NCBI GenBank assembly: GCA_947472705.1
Contig: CANJDA010000034.1
Location: 1-16,434, forward strand
Direction: 5' to 3'
Length of the DNA stretch: 16,434 nt
DNA from: Flavobacteriaceae bacterium
GTDB lineage: Bacteria > Bacteroidota > Bacteroidia > Flavobacteriales > Flavobacteriaceae
Of this stretch, positions 1 through 7,216 are shown piece after piece; position 1 is the stretch's first letter; the number at the start of each line of letters is the position of its first letter. Both the position numbers and the translations under genes were made by a program. The notes beneath the pieces are model-generated. The model ran no database searches, was not told the DNA's origin, and was given only the letters and a program-made list of their open reading frames with translations.

Positions 1-652
1 GAGTTTTAAAATTAGGGTGCTCTACTTTATGACTTATTTTTTCATGTTCCCAAGTGGTATGAAACGGAATATGAACCGCATAACCACCTATCCCTAAAAC
101 AGGCAATACGTCAGACTTTAATGAATTGCCAATCATAAAAAATTCTTCAGGTTGAATTTCAAGTCGAGTAAGTAATTTTTGATAATTGAGTTCTTGTTTA
201 TCTGCCATTACTTCAATATGATGAAAATAGGGTCCCAAACCAGAGTCATGTAATTTTCTTTGTTGGTCTTTCAAATCGCCTTTGGTAGCAACGATTAATT
301 TATATTTTCCTTGAAGTGCTTTTAAAGTATCTTCCACTCCATCCAAAAGTTCAATTGGTTTTTGAAGCAGTTCCTTTCCTAATTCAATAATCTTTCCAAC
401 TGCCTCAATAGATAATGTATTGTTTGAAATTTTCATTGCGGCCTCAATCATCGAAAGCGTATAGCCTTTGATGCCATAACCATATAAATCTAAATTGTCG
501 ATCTCGGTTTTGAATAACTCTTGCGATAACCCTTGATGCGACAAATAATCGCTCATCAAGGCACAGAATTTTTGCTCCGTTTCCTGAAAATAAGGTTCGT
601 TGACAAATAAAGTATCATCAGCATCGAAGGCAATTACTTTTAGGTTTTTCAT
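1..652 (-). CDS. HAD-superfamily hydrolase, C-terminus cut by window edge
   Basis: This is a phosphatase-like haloacid dehalogenase fold protein that probably acts in the cytoplasm on a small phosphorylated metabolite; the substrate cannot be told. In my translation, motif I is FDADDTLF, with the nucleophile Asp10 and the acid/base Asp12. Motif II is the Thr of IVATKGD near residue 123, a lysine follows around 152-159, and motif IV is GNSLKSD at 175-181. The helical stretch at about 18-100 fits a type C1 cap. The start is the ATG at 650-652, 8 bases after the stop of the upstream membrane-protein gene, so it is probably the third gene of the metG run. About 217 residues are visible, and the last 10-20 residues expected for such proteins lie outside the window. 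The family assignment is firm and the function is open. Confidence 0.85.
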   Translation of the reverse strand, partial: MKNLKVIAFDADDTLFVNEPYFQETEQKFCALMSDYLSHQGLSQELFKTEIDNLDLYGYGIKGYTLSMIEAAMKISNNTLSIEAVGKIIELGKELLQKPIELLDGVEDTLKALQGKYKLIVATKGDLKDQQRKLHDSGLGPYFHHIEVMADKQELNYQKLLTRLEIQPEEFFMIGNSLKSDVLPVLGIGGYAVHIPFHTTWEHEKISHKVEHPNFKT

Positions 653-660
653 GAGATTTA

Positions 661-1143
661 TTAATCAATGTTAAAAAAAATAAGCGCAATAAAAGCACAT
701 AAAAGATGAATTATCGAAATAGCAATAATGCTTAATGCTATTTTATTTGATTTTGTATTTGTCAATGTTCCTAATGTAGAATCAGCATCAAATTTTTTAT
801 TTCGAAGCCAGGCATTCACATCTATTAACCCTTCTAAATAGCCAAAAATAAAGGTGGATGTCAATACAAATCCTTTTTGATTAAAGGAATTGTGCATCGA
901 AAAGGCTATAAAAATAATGAGCCATACTTTAAAAACTATGCGAAAACAAATTTTAATTATGTCTAATGTTTCGTCATTTACAATTAAATTTAAAATCAAA
1001 TAAAACACAATAACACTCGAAAAAATAGTGTGTATTTCCCAGAGAATTTCAGAAACAACAGGATGATTATTAAATAATAACTGCCAAATTACTAAGGCTA
1101 TTAACCAAGAAAAAATAACGGCAGCTGAAAGTTTTTTTGACAT
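661..1143 (-). CDS. Small multi-pass membrane protein of unknown function
   Basis: I do not recognise this 160-residue protein. Hydrophobic segments appear at about residues 7-25, 34-55, 63-83, possibly 91-107, and 134-157, giving four or five membrane passes. A short hydrophilic loop (about 112-133, rich in N, K, D and T) precedes the last helix. There are no cysteines or histidines arranged as a metal site and no enzymatic motif. It starts 8 bases after the metG stop and ends 8 bases before the HAD gene start, so it is almost certainly co-transcribed with both. The tight spacing argues that it is a real gene. Codon use is strongly AT-biased, as in the neighbouring genes. A role linked to MetRS or to the HAD hydrolase is not implied by the sequence; location in the run is the only context. 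Confidence 0.75.
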   Translation of the reverse strand: MSKKLSAAVIFSWLIALVIWQLLFNNHPVVSEILWEIHTIFSSVIVFYLILNLIVNDETLDIIKICFRIVFKVWLIIFIAFSMHNSFNQKGFVLTSTFIFGYLEGLIDVNAWLRNKKFDADSTLGTLTNTKSNKIALSIIAISIIHLLCAFIALIFFNID

Positions 1144-1151
1144 TTTATTAT

Positions 1152-3209
1152 TTAACTAATCAATGCCCCATTATCCACACCATCAGCATCAGGGTTTACA
1201 AAAACTAATTCCCCTTTGGCATTGTTAGTCATCAAAATCATACCCTGACTTTCTACACCACGTAAGGCTCTTGGTGCCAAGTTTACTAAAACCGTAACGC
1301 GTTTTCCGATAACTTCTTCTGGTGAAAAATGTTCTGCAATGCCCGAAACTATGGTGCGAACGTCAATACCTGTATCTACTTTTAATACTAAAAGTTTGTT
1401 GGCTTTTGGCATCTTTTCCGCCTCTAAAATCGTTCCCACACGCAAATCCAATTTGGAAAAATCTTCAAAGGTGGATGTTGCTTTTTGAGGCTCAAGAATT
1501 TGGTTATCCATAACGTTTGCTTTTTTGGTAGCTTCTAGTTTGTCAATTTGTTTTTGTATTTCGGCATCTTCAATTTGAGCAAAAAGTATTTCGGCTCCAC
1601 CAATTTGATGTCCGGCAGCAATTAAATCATAAGTTTCAGAAACAGTATTCCAACCTAAGCTATCTACTTTCAAAATAGTTGCTAATTTTTTAGCGGTAAA
1701 AGGTAAAAAAGGTTCTGATAATTTACTTAAAGCTGCTGCAATTTGTAATGCCACATACATCTGTGTTTGTACACGTGCTGGGTCAGATTTAACCATTTTC
1801 CATGGTTCTTCATCGGCCAAATATTTATTTCCTAAGCGAGCAACATTCATCAATTCGCCTTGTGCTTCTCTGAAACGGTAACGTTCAATCGAACTTGATA
1901 TTACTGCAGGATAGGCTTTTAATTCGGCTAATGTTTGTTCATCAACTTCTGTAAATTCATTTGGCGTCGGAATAATTCCGTTATAATATTTATTGGTTAA
2001 AACAACTACCCTATTGATAAAGTTTCCAAAAACTGCCGCTAATTCGTTGTTGTTTCTCGCCTGAAAATCTTTCCAAGTAAAGTCATTGTCTTTGGTTTCA
2101 GGAGCATTGGCAGTCAAGGCATAACGCAAAACATCTTGCTTATCTGGAAAATCTTGTAAATATTCGTGCAACCACACGGCCCAATTTTTAGAAGTCGATA
2201 GTTTGTTGCCTTCTAAGTTTAGGAACTCATTAGCAGGAACGTTATCTGGCAAAATAAAACTACCTTCGGCTTTCAACATGGCTGGAAAAATGATGCAATG
2301 AAAAACGATATTGTCTTTCCCAATAAAATGAACCAATTTAGTCTCTGCATCTTTCCAATATGGCTCCCAGTCTTTTCCTTCACGGGCTGCCCATTCTTTG
2401 GTAGCCGAAATATATCCTATTGGTGCATCAAACCAAACATATAATTTTTTTCCAGTTGCACCTTCTACCGGAACATCAATTCCCCAATCTAAATCGCGCG
2501 TCACGGCACGTGGTTTTAAACCATCGTCCAACCATGATTTTACTTGACCCAAAACATTTACTTTCCAGTCTTTGGCGTGTTCTACTAAAATCCATTGGCT
2601 TAAAAAATCTTGGTATCTATCCAATGGTAAAAACCAATGCTTAGTTGATTTTAAAATTGGAGTATCTCCTGTAATCGTAGATTTAGGATAAATCAAATCG
2701 GTGGCATTCCATGTCGAACCACAACGTTCGCATTGATCACCATAAGCTTCAGGATTGTCACATTTGGGGCAAGTGCCCATCACAAATCTATCGGCTAAAA
2801 ATTGGTTGGCTTTTACATCAAAAAGTTGTTGTGTTTCTTCTTCAATAAAATCACCTTTGTCGTATAATTTTTTGAAAAAATCCTGAGCTGTGTCGTGATG
2901 AATTTGGGACGAAGTTCTCGAATAATTATCAAATGAAATCCCAAAATCAAGGAATGATTTACGAATAATTCCGTCGTATTTATCAATTACTTGTTGTGGT
3001 GTAATACCTTCTTTTTTGGCTTTCATCGAAATGGCTACTCCGTGTTCATCGCTACCGCAAATGAAAGCAACATCTTTTCCTTGCAAGCGTAAATAGCGTG
3101 CGTAAATATCAGACGGCACATAAACTCCGGCCAAATGTCCGATATGAATTGGCCCATTGGTATAAGGCAATGCCGCTGTAATAGTATATCTTTTTGGGTT
3201 TTCTAACAT
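1152..3209 (-). CDS. metG: Methionyl-tRNA synthetase with C-terminal tRNA-binding domain
   Basis: This cytoplasmic enzyme charges tRNA-Met (class I aminoacyl-tRNA synthetase, ATP + Met + tRNA). The 685 residues show the Rossmann-fold signature HIGH at 22-25 (GPIHIGHLAG). A CxxC...CxxC zinc knuckle lies at Cys147, Cys150, Cys160 and Cys163. The KMSKS-equivalent loop reads KLSTS at 336-340, followed by KNWAVW, a form common in Bacteroidota and eukaryote-like MetRS. An anticodon-binding helical domain occupies about 385-540. Residues 581-685 form an OB-fold tRNA-binding domain (Trbp111/EMAPII type, beginning FEDFSKLDLRVG) that allows dimerisation or extra tRNA contact. Length is normal for long-form bacterial MetRS. 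The start ATG lies 20 bases downstream of a TATTTTTG promoter box on the same strand. It leads the minus-strand run with the membrane protein and the HAD hydrolase. Confidence 0.98.
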   Translation of the reverse strand: MLENPKRYTITAALPYTNGPIHIGHLAGVYVPSDIYARYLRLQGKDVAFICGSDEHGVAISMKAKKEGITPQQVIDKYDGIIRKSFLDFGISFDNYSRTSSQIHHDTAQDFFKKLYDKGDFIEEETQQLFDVKANQFLADRFVMGTCPKCDNPEAYGDQCERCGSTWNATDLIYPKSTITGDTPILKSTKHWFLPLDRYQDFLSQWILVEHAKDWKVNVLGQVKSWLDDGLKPRAVTRDLDWGIDVPVEGATGKKLYVWFDAPIGYISATKEWAAREGKDWEPYWKDAETKLVHFIGKDNIVFHCIIFPAMLKAEGSFILPDNVPANEFLNLEGNKLSTSKNWAVWLHEYLQDFPDKQDVLRYALTANAPETKDNDFTWKDFQARNNNELAAVFGNFINRVVVLTNKYYNGIIPTPNEFTEVDEQTLAELKAYPAVISSSIERYRFREAQGELMNVARLGNKYLADEEPWKMVKSDPARVQTQMYVALQIAAALSKLSEPFLPFTAKKLATILKVDSLGWNTVSETYDLIAAGHQIGGAEILFAQIEDAEIQKQIDKLEATKKANVMDNQILEPQKATSTFEDFSKLDLRVGTILEAEKMPKANKLLVLKVDTGIDVRTIVSGIAEHFSPEEVIGKRVTVLVNLAPRALRGVESQGMILMTNNAKGELVFVNPDADGVDNGALIS

Positions 3210-3228
3210 GTTCTTTTCAAATAGAGAA

Positions 3229-3236
3229 CAAAAATA
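3229..3236 (-). promoter_or_regulatory. Candidate -7 promoter box for metG
   Basis: On the minus strand this reads TATTTTTG, an exact fit to the Bacteroidota sigma-70 (sigma-ABfr type) -7 consensus TAnnTTTG, 19 bases upstream of the metG ATG. I found no good TTG at the usual -33 distance, so the call rests on the -7 element and its position. Confidence 0.4.
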
Positions 3237-3278
3237 ACTTTTTAGCCATGAAAACTCGAATTAATTTTGGGATTTGTT

Positions 3279-3286
3279 TACTTTTG
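3279..3286 (+). promoter_or_regulatory. Candidate -7 promoter box for the LD-carboxypeptidase gene
   Basis: TACTTTTG matches TAnnTTTG exactly and sits 20 bases before the ATG at 3307, implying a leader of about 10-15 bases. It supports use of the upstream ATG, and so the signal peptide, rather than the internal Met21. No clear -33 TTG was seen. The metG promoter box on the other strand is about 43 bases away, so this is a compact divergent promoter region. Confidence 0.4.
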
Positions 3287-3306
3287 AAACAGTCAATTAA
3301 GGATTA

Positions 3307-4263
3307 ATGCGAAAGCTTTTTATTTTTATTTCTTTAATCACCATTTCTTCTTATTCTCAAAAAAAGATGATTACACCTCCGTATTTACAAAAAGGCGATA
3401 CGATTGCTATCGTTTCTACAGCAAGAAAAAATATTGAAGACAATTTAAAACCCACGATAGATCTTATAGAAGGTTGGGGTTTGAATGTTAAAATTGGCAA
3501 AACTATTGGGCTTGATTATTACCAATTGGCAGGGACAGATGACCAACGTGCTGCTGATTTTCAAGAGCAAATGGACAATCCAAACATCAAAGCCATTTGG
3601 TGTGTGCGTGGCGGATATGGAACAGTAAAAATTATTGACAAACTCGATTTTACAAAATTTAAACAAAACCCAAAATGGATTATTGGATTTAGTGATGTCA
3701 CCGTTTTGCACAGTCATTTGAACAGAATGGGCATTGAATCTATTCATGGTACGATGCCAGTTGCCATAGCAAGAGCTACAGATGATGCTAAGAATTCATT
3801 GTGTGCGGCTTTGTTCGGAGATAAACTGGAATACAAATTAGATTGTGATGCTTTAAATCATATTGGCAAAGCCAAAGGAGAATTGGTTGGCGGAAATTTG
3901 TCTATTTTATTTAGCTTGTTAGGTTCCCCTTCAGCTATTGATTGTGAAGATAAAATACTTTTCATAGAAGATTTAGATGAATATTTATATCATATTGACC
4001 GAATGATGATGAACTTGAAACGAAACGGTTGTTTGGGTGGTTTAAAAGGAATTATTGTTGGTGCTATGACTGAAATGAAAGACAATGAAATCCCTTGGGG
4101 AAGAAATGCATTAGAAATTATTGAAGACACCGTTAAAGGGTTGGATATTCCAATTATATACAATTTCCCTGCTGGTCATATTAGAGACAATCGTTCTTTG
4201 ATTTTTGGAAGACAAGTAACTATAGAGGTTACAGCATCTGAGAGTAAAGTAGTTTTTGAATAA
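3307..4263 (+). CDS. Peptidase S66 family LD-carboxypeptidase (LdcA-like), apparently exported
   Basis: Members of this family remove the terminal D-Ala from muropeptide tetrapeptides (L,D-carboxypeptidase, EC 3.4.17.13) in peptidoglycan recycling, or cleave related peptides. The catalytic triad expected for S66 is visible: nucleophile Ser129 in IIGFSDVT, Glu221 in LFIEDLDE, and His291 in FPAGH. The glycine-rich WCVRGGYGT at 98-106 is also typical. Length is 318, normal for the family plus an extension: residues 1-18 (LFIFISLITISS core, ending YSQ) look like a signal peptide. The E. coli enzyme is cytoplasmic, so export would place this one in the periplasm. Met21 followed by ITPPYLQKGDTIAIV is where cytoplasmic homologues usually begin, so an internal start remains possible. 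The stop codon abuts the ATG of the next gene (TAAATG), which suggests translational coupling. MccF-type immunity proteins share this fold. Confidence 0.92.
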   Translation: MRKLFIFISLITISSYSQKKMITPPYLQKGDTIAIVSTARKNIEDNLKPTIDLIEGWGLNVKIGKTIGLDYYQLAGTDDQRAADFQEQMDNPNIKAIWCVRGGYGTVKIIDKLDFTKFKQNPKWIIGFSDVTVLHSHLNRMGIESIHGTMPVAIARATDDAKNSLCAALFGDKLEYKLDCDALNHIGKAKGELVGGNLSILFSLLGSPSAIDCEDKILFIEDLDEYLYHIDRMMMNLKRNGCLGGLKGIIVGAMTEMKDNEIPWGRNALEIIEDTVKGLDIPIIYNFPAGHIRDNRSLIFGRQVTIEVTASESKVVFE

Positions 4264-4623
4264 ATGGCAGAGCATAATGATCTTGGTAAACTTGGGGAAG
4301 AATTAGCAGTAGAATTTCTACAAAAAAATGGCTATGAAATTTTAGAAACAAATTGGGTTTTTCAAAAAGCCGAGATTGATATCATTGCTCAAAAGGAAAA
4401 TACAATTGTCGTAGTTGAAGTAAAAACACGCTCCAGTATTGAATTTGGATTGCCTCAAGATTTTGTTAAGCCCAAGAAAATTCAGCTTTTAGTCAAAGCT
4501 ATAAATGATTATATTGTTACTAAGAACTTGGATGTCTCTGTTCGGTTTGATATTATTGCCCTATATAAAGAAGGGGAAGTATTTAAAATAGAGCATATTG
4601 AAGATGCTTTTTACCACTTTTAA
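4264..4623 (+). CDS. YraN/UPF0102 family endonuclease-fold protein
   Basis: This small cytoplasmic protein (119 residues, the usual family length) has a restriction-endonuclease-like fold. Visible family features are LGKLGEELAVEFL at 7-19 with Glu12, the core AEIDII with Asp39, and VVEVKTR with Glu52 and Lys54. Together these form the D...ExK metal-binding nuclease motif. An FDI core strand lies at 95-97. The family is widespread in bacteria and often sits near RNase HII or cell-envelope genes; its biological role is not settled. The ATG follows the LD-carboxypeptidase TAA with no gap, so the two are translated from one message, and no promoter is visible between them. About 70 bases separate it from the next gene. 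Family identity is firm and activity is inferred from conserved residues only. Confidence 0.93.
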   Translation: MAEHNDLGKLGEELAVEFLQKNGYEILETNWVFQKAEIDIIAQKENTIVVVEVKTRSSIEFGLPQDFVKPKKIQLLVKAINDYIVTKNLDVSVRFDIIALYKEGEVFKIEHIEDAFYHF

Positions 4624-4692
4624 TTTGCTCCTTTAATACATTCATATGATTAATCACTTTGATTTAATAACTTTACCAAAAAAACTATAACT

Positions 4693-6864
4693 ATGAAAAA
4701 ATTTATACTATTAATTGCTATTATGAATTGTGCCTTTCTTCTGGCACAAAACAAAGTAGCCAAAAGAGTAGCGGAACTGCAAACCTTAAACGTAAAATTT
4801 AATACAGTATCAGTATTAAACCCAGTACAAAATGTAACCAATATTGAGGTCGATAAAGTCGTAGAAGAATCTACTCTTGCAACTATTGATATGGTTAAAG
4901 TCAATGAAATTTATGCTAATAAATATGACTATATAGAATTAGAAATTCCATATAAAAATCAAATCATACCTGTTTTACTTTATAAAGAAAATCCATTTGC
5001 TGAAGGATTTCATGTTGATACAGATAAAGGAAGAAATATAGCTTATCAGAAAGGGGTTTTCTATCGAGGAATTATAGAAGGACAAACTAATTCTGTTTCC
5101 TCATTTAGTTTTTTTAATGGTGAATTCAACGGAATTATTTCAAGTAACGAATTAGGAAACTTAGTAATAGGTAAATTAGAAAAAGCTAACAATCAAACTG
5201 ATTATATTGTGTATTCAGATGCTAAAATGAAAGTACTAAATCAATTTGATTGTCATGTAAAAGAAGGAACATTTACTCCAAAAGTGAATTCAAAAACAAA
5301 TAAAAATACATTAAGTGATCGATGTGTTACCGTTTATTTTGAAATTGACAATAACATTTATACTAATTTCTCAAGCAATATCACCACAACTACAAATTGG
5401 ATGACTTCTGTTTTTAATAATATCCAAACTCTTTATGATAATGACGGCATTTCAGTGGCATTGAAATCTATATATATTTGGACAGAAGCAGATCCTTATG
5501 AAGGTATTGGTACTTCTTCTTCCGATTATTTACAGGCATTTGGAGCACAAAGACCTGTTTTTGACGGTGATTTAGGAGCACTGGTAGGAAAGGATCCTGG
5601 AGGACTTGGAGGAGTTGCAATTACAATTAATGGTCTTTGCTCTCAAAGCAATTATTGTTATTCAGATGTTGATTATACCTATTCTACAGTACCCACTTAT
5701 TCATGGACTATTCAGGTTATCTCACACGAATTAGGGCATCTTTTTGGTTCTCCTCACACTCATGGATGTTATTGGAATGGTGATAATACTGTAATTGATG
5801 GTTGCGGACAACAAGCGGGTTACAATGAAGGTAATTGCGCTCAAGGCCCAATTCCATCTGCAGCAGAAAAGGGGACAATTATGAGTTATTGCCACTTAGT
5901 TAATGGAGTTGGAATTAATTTTAATAATGGTTTTGGTCCTCAACCTGCACAATTAATTTTAGATACTGTAAACGCATCAACTTGTTTGAGTACAGATTGT
6001 ATCAACACATGTATTAATACGGTTGCTGATATTAGTGTAGATAGCATAACCCCATCTTCTGCAATTATATCTTGGACAGATGATGTTAGTACTTCTTGGG
6101 AAATTTCTGTAACCCCTTTTTCTTCATCAACATTAAATTGGGTTACAGTAGATACTAATAATTATTTGGCTGCTGGGTTAAATGCTAATACTTATTATGT
6201 TGTTAGAATAAGACCTTTGTGTGTTGATATTGTTCCAACAAATAGAGAAAAGATTTTTGCTACTACTTCCTCAAATTTCTGTGCGGGAGTTTCATTTACT
6301 GATACAGGAGGTACATCTGGACAATATACAAACAATCAAACTTGGGTAAGAACTATGACTCCTTATAATTCAGGATTAAAATTAAAAGTTACTTTTTCAA
6401 GTTTTAATCTTGAAGCCAATTATGATTACTTATACATTTATAATGGCCCAACAGAGTTTAATAACGATTTGACATTAGGCGGATTGACAGGAGCCTCAAT
6501 ACCTAGTCCTTTTAATTCTACATCTGCTGAAGGATCATTAACTTTTAAATTTGTATCGGATGAAGGGGTTACAGCGGCTGGATGGAATGCTTCAATCACT
6601 TGTACTGGAACATTGGGAGAAGAAAGTAATGACTTCCTAGATTTTAGCTATTATCCTAATCCAACTTCAGGCAAAGTTACTATTACCTCTAAAGATGTTA
6701 TTACTGAAATCACCGTTTATAACATAGAAGGTCAATTATTATTTAGTCAAAAACTAAATGAACTAAACTCTAATGTTGATCTTTCCAAATTTGCATCAGG
6801 AACCTATTTCTTTAAATTGAAATTCAATGATAAAGAAGCTAATTTCAAGGTTTTGAAAATGTAA
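4693..6864 (+). CDS. Secreted reprolysin-like zinc metalloprotease with FnIII, CUB and T9SS sorting domain
   Basis: This is a 723-residue extracellular protease. Residues 1-19 form a signal peptide (KKFILLIAI core, ending LLAQ). Residues 20-205 resemble an M12-type propeptide; Cys187 in DCHVKEG might act as a cysteine switch (inference). The catalytic domain spans about 208-432. Its zinc site HELGHLFGSPH has ligands His345, His349 and His355 with catalytic Glu346, and a Met-turn lies at TIMSYC (Met397). An FnIII domain follows at about 443-525, then a CUB-like domain at about 530-638. The tail 652-723 is a T9SS type A sorting domain (YYPNPTSGKV..., ITVYNIEGQ, GTYFFKLKF), which is removed as the protein crosses the outer membrane. 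The gene has its own leader of about 70 bases with only a partial -7 match (TAACTTTA, 4668-4675) and is followed by a strong terminator. Substrate unknown; nutrition or virulence roles are guesses. Confidence 0.95.
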   Translation: MKKFILLIAIMNCAFLLAQNKVAKRVAELQTLNVKFNTVSVLNPVQNVTNIEVDKVVEESTLATIDMVKVNEIYANKYDYIELEIPYKNQIIPVLLYKENPFAEGFHVDTDKGRNIAYQKGVFYRGIIEGQTNSVSSFSFFNGEFNGIISSNELGNLVIGKLEKANNQTDYIVYSDAKMKVLNQFDCHVKEGTFTPKVNSKTNKNTLSDRCVTVYFEIDNNIYTNFSSNITTTTNWMTSVFNNIQTLYDNDGISVALKSIYIWTEADPYEGIGTSSSDYLQAFGAQRPVFDGDLGALVGKDPGGLGGVAITINGLCSQSNYCYSDVDYTYSTVPTYSWTIQVISHELGHLFGSPHTHGCYWNGDNTVIDGCGQQAGYNEGNCAQGPIPSAAEKGTIMSYCHLVNGVGINFNNGFGPQPAQLILDTVNASTCLSTDCINTCINTVADISVDSITPSSAIISWTDDVSTSWEISVTPFSSSTLNWVTVDTNNYLAAGLNANTYYVVRIRPLCVDIVPTNREKIFATTSSNFCAGVSFTDTGGTSGQYTNNQTWVRTMTPYNSGLKLKVTFSSFNLEANYDYLYIYNGPTEFNNDLTLGGLTGASIPSPFNSTSAEGSLTFKFVSDEGVTAAGWNASITCTGTLGEESNDFLDFSYYPNPTSGKVTITSKDVITEITVYNIEGQLLFSQKLNELNSNVDLSKFASGTYFFKLKFNDKEANFKVLKM

Positions 6865-6884
6865 TATCACCATATCCATAAACT

Positions 6885-6914
6885 AAAAGCCACTTCAATA
6901 GAGTGGCTTTTTTT
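6885..6914 (+). terminator. Rho-independent terminator after the metalloprotease gene
   Basis: The inverted repeat AAAAGCCACT (6885-6894) and AGTGGCTTTT (6902-6911) forms a perfect 10-bp stem with a 7-base loop. It runs into seven T (6908-6914) and lies 21 bases after the stop. On the opposite strand the trailing T-run is short, so termination of mfd transcription here would be weaker. Confidence 0.9.
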
Positions 6915-7048
6915 ATTTTAAAAGGTAATTGCAACACTATTTTGCACTCCTGCATCAATGTTTTTGAGCTTTACACATATGTTGTCCCATTATACTCCAA
7001 TGATTTGGATGATTTCCCAAAAGTTTTTTAGAATTTCCTATAGGTTTT

Positions 7049-7076
7049 ACACCATTTCCTATAGGTGAAAGGGTGT
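7049..7076. other. Imperfect hairpin within the 21-bp array (first copy)
   Basis: ACACCATTTC (7049-7058) pairs with GAAAGGGTGT (7067-7076), nine of ten pairs, around an 8-base loop CTATAGGT. It spans the junction of two 21-bp units and recurs exactly 84 bp later at 7133-7160. No T-tract follows, so it is not an intrinsic terminator; it could stabilise or process the 3' end of the mfd message (inference). Confidence 0.6.
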
Positions 7077-7132
7077 TTCCCAACAGTTTTTTGGATTTTC
7101 CCATAGGTTTTATGCTATTTCCTATAGGTTTT

Positions 7133-7160
7133 ACACCATTTCCTATAGGTGAAAGGGTGT
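7133..7160. other. Imperfect hairpin within the 21-bp array (second copy)
   Basis: This is the same ten-base arms and loop as the copy at 7049-7076, displaced by 84 bp. It lies 57 bases beyond the mfd stop codon in the direction of mfd transcription. Confidence 0.6.
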
Positions 7161-7216
7161 TTCCTAACAGTTTTTTGGATTTTTCTTTAGGAATTTAGCC
7201 TCTACCGAAGGATGCT

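Larger units (their letters stand above)
6992..7200. repeat. 21-bp tandem array with an 84-bp higher-order unit
   Basis: Starting at 7013, units of exactly 21 bp begin at 7013, 7034, 7055, 7076, 7097, 7118, 7139, 7160 and 7181. Each opens with TTTCC or a close variant, usually continuing (C/T)ATAGG; a degenerate unit may precede at 6992. Units 2-5 (7034-7117) recur as units 6-9, an 84-bp period. Comparing 7033 onward with 7117 onward, about the first 67 bases differ at one position only, then the copies diverge. CCTATAGG inside the units is a perfect palindrome. Because 21 is a multiple of 3, frames stay open on both strands. The minus strand reads as heptapeptides such as PIGNGVK, PIGNSIK, PMGKSKK and LLGNTLS, ending in a TGA at 6955-6957. 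The plus strand reads FPIGFTP, FPIGERV and FPNSFLD. The minus frame has no ATG before the internal one at 7102-7104, so translation is doubtful. Confidence 0.93.

Noticed and set aside
1322..2644. Plus-strand open frames at 1322-1513 and 2420-2644
   Set aside because: They are opposite conserved metG sequence, with no independent support.
3445..4904. Minus-strand open frames at 3445-3747 and 4650-4904
   Set aside because: The first is opposite the S66 catalytic domain and the second opposite the protease signal peptide and propeptide; neither resembles a protein family.
6992..7200. CRISPR array
   Set aside because: The 21-bp units follow one another directly with no unique spacers, and no cas gene is nearby.
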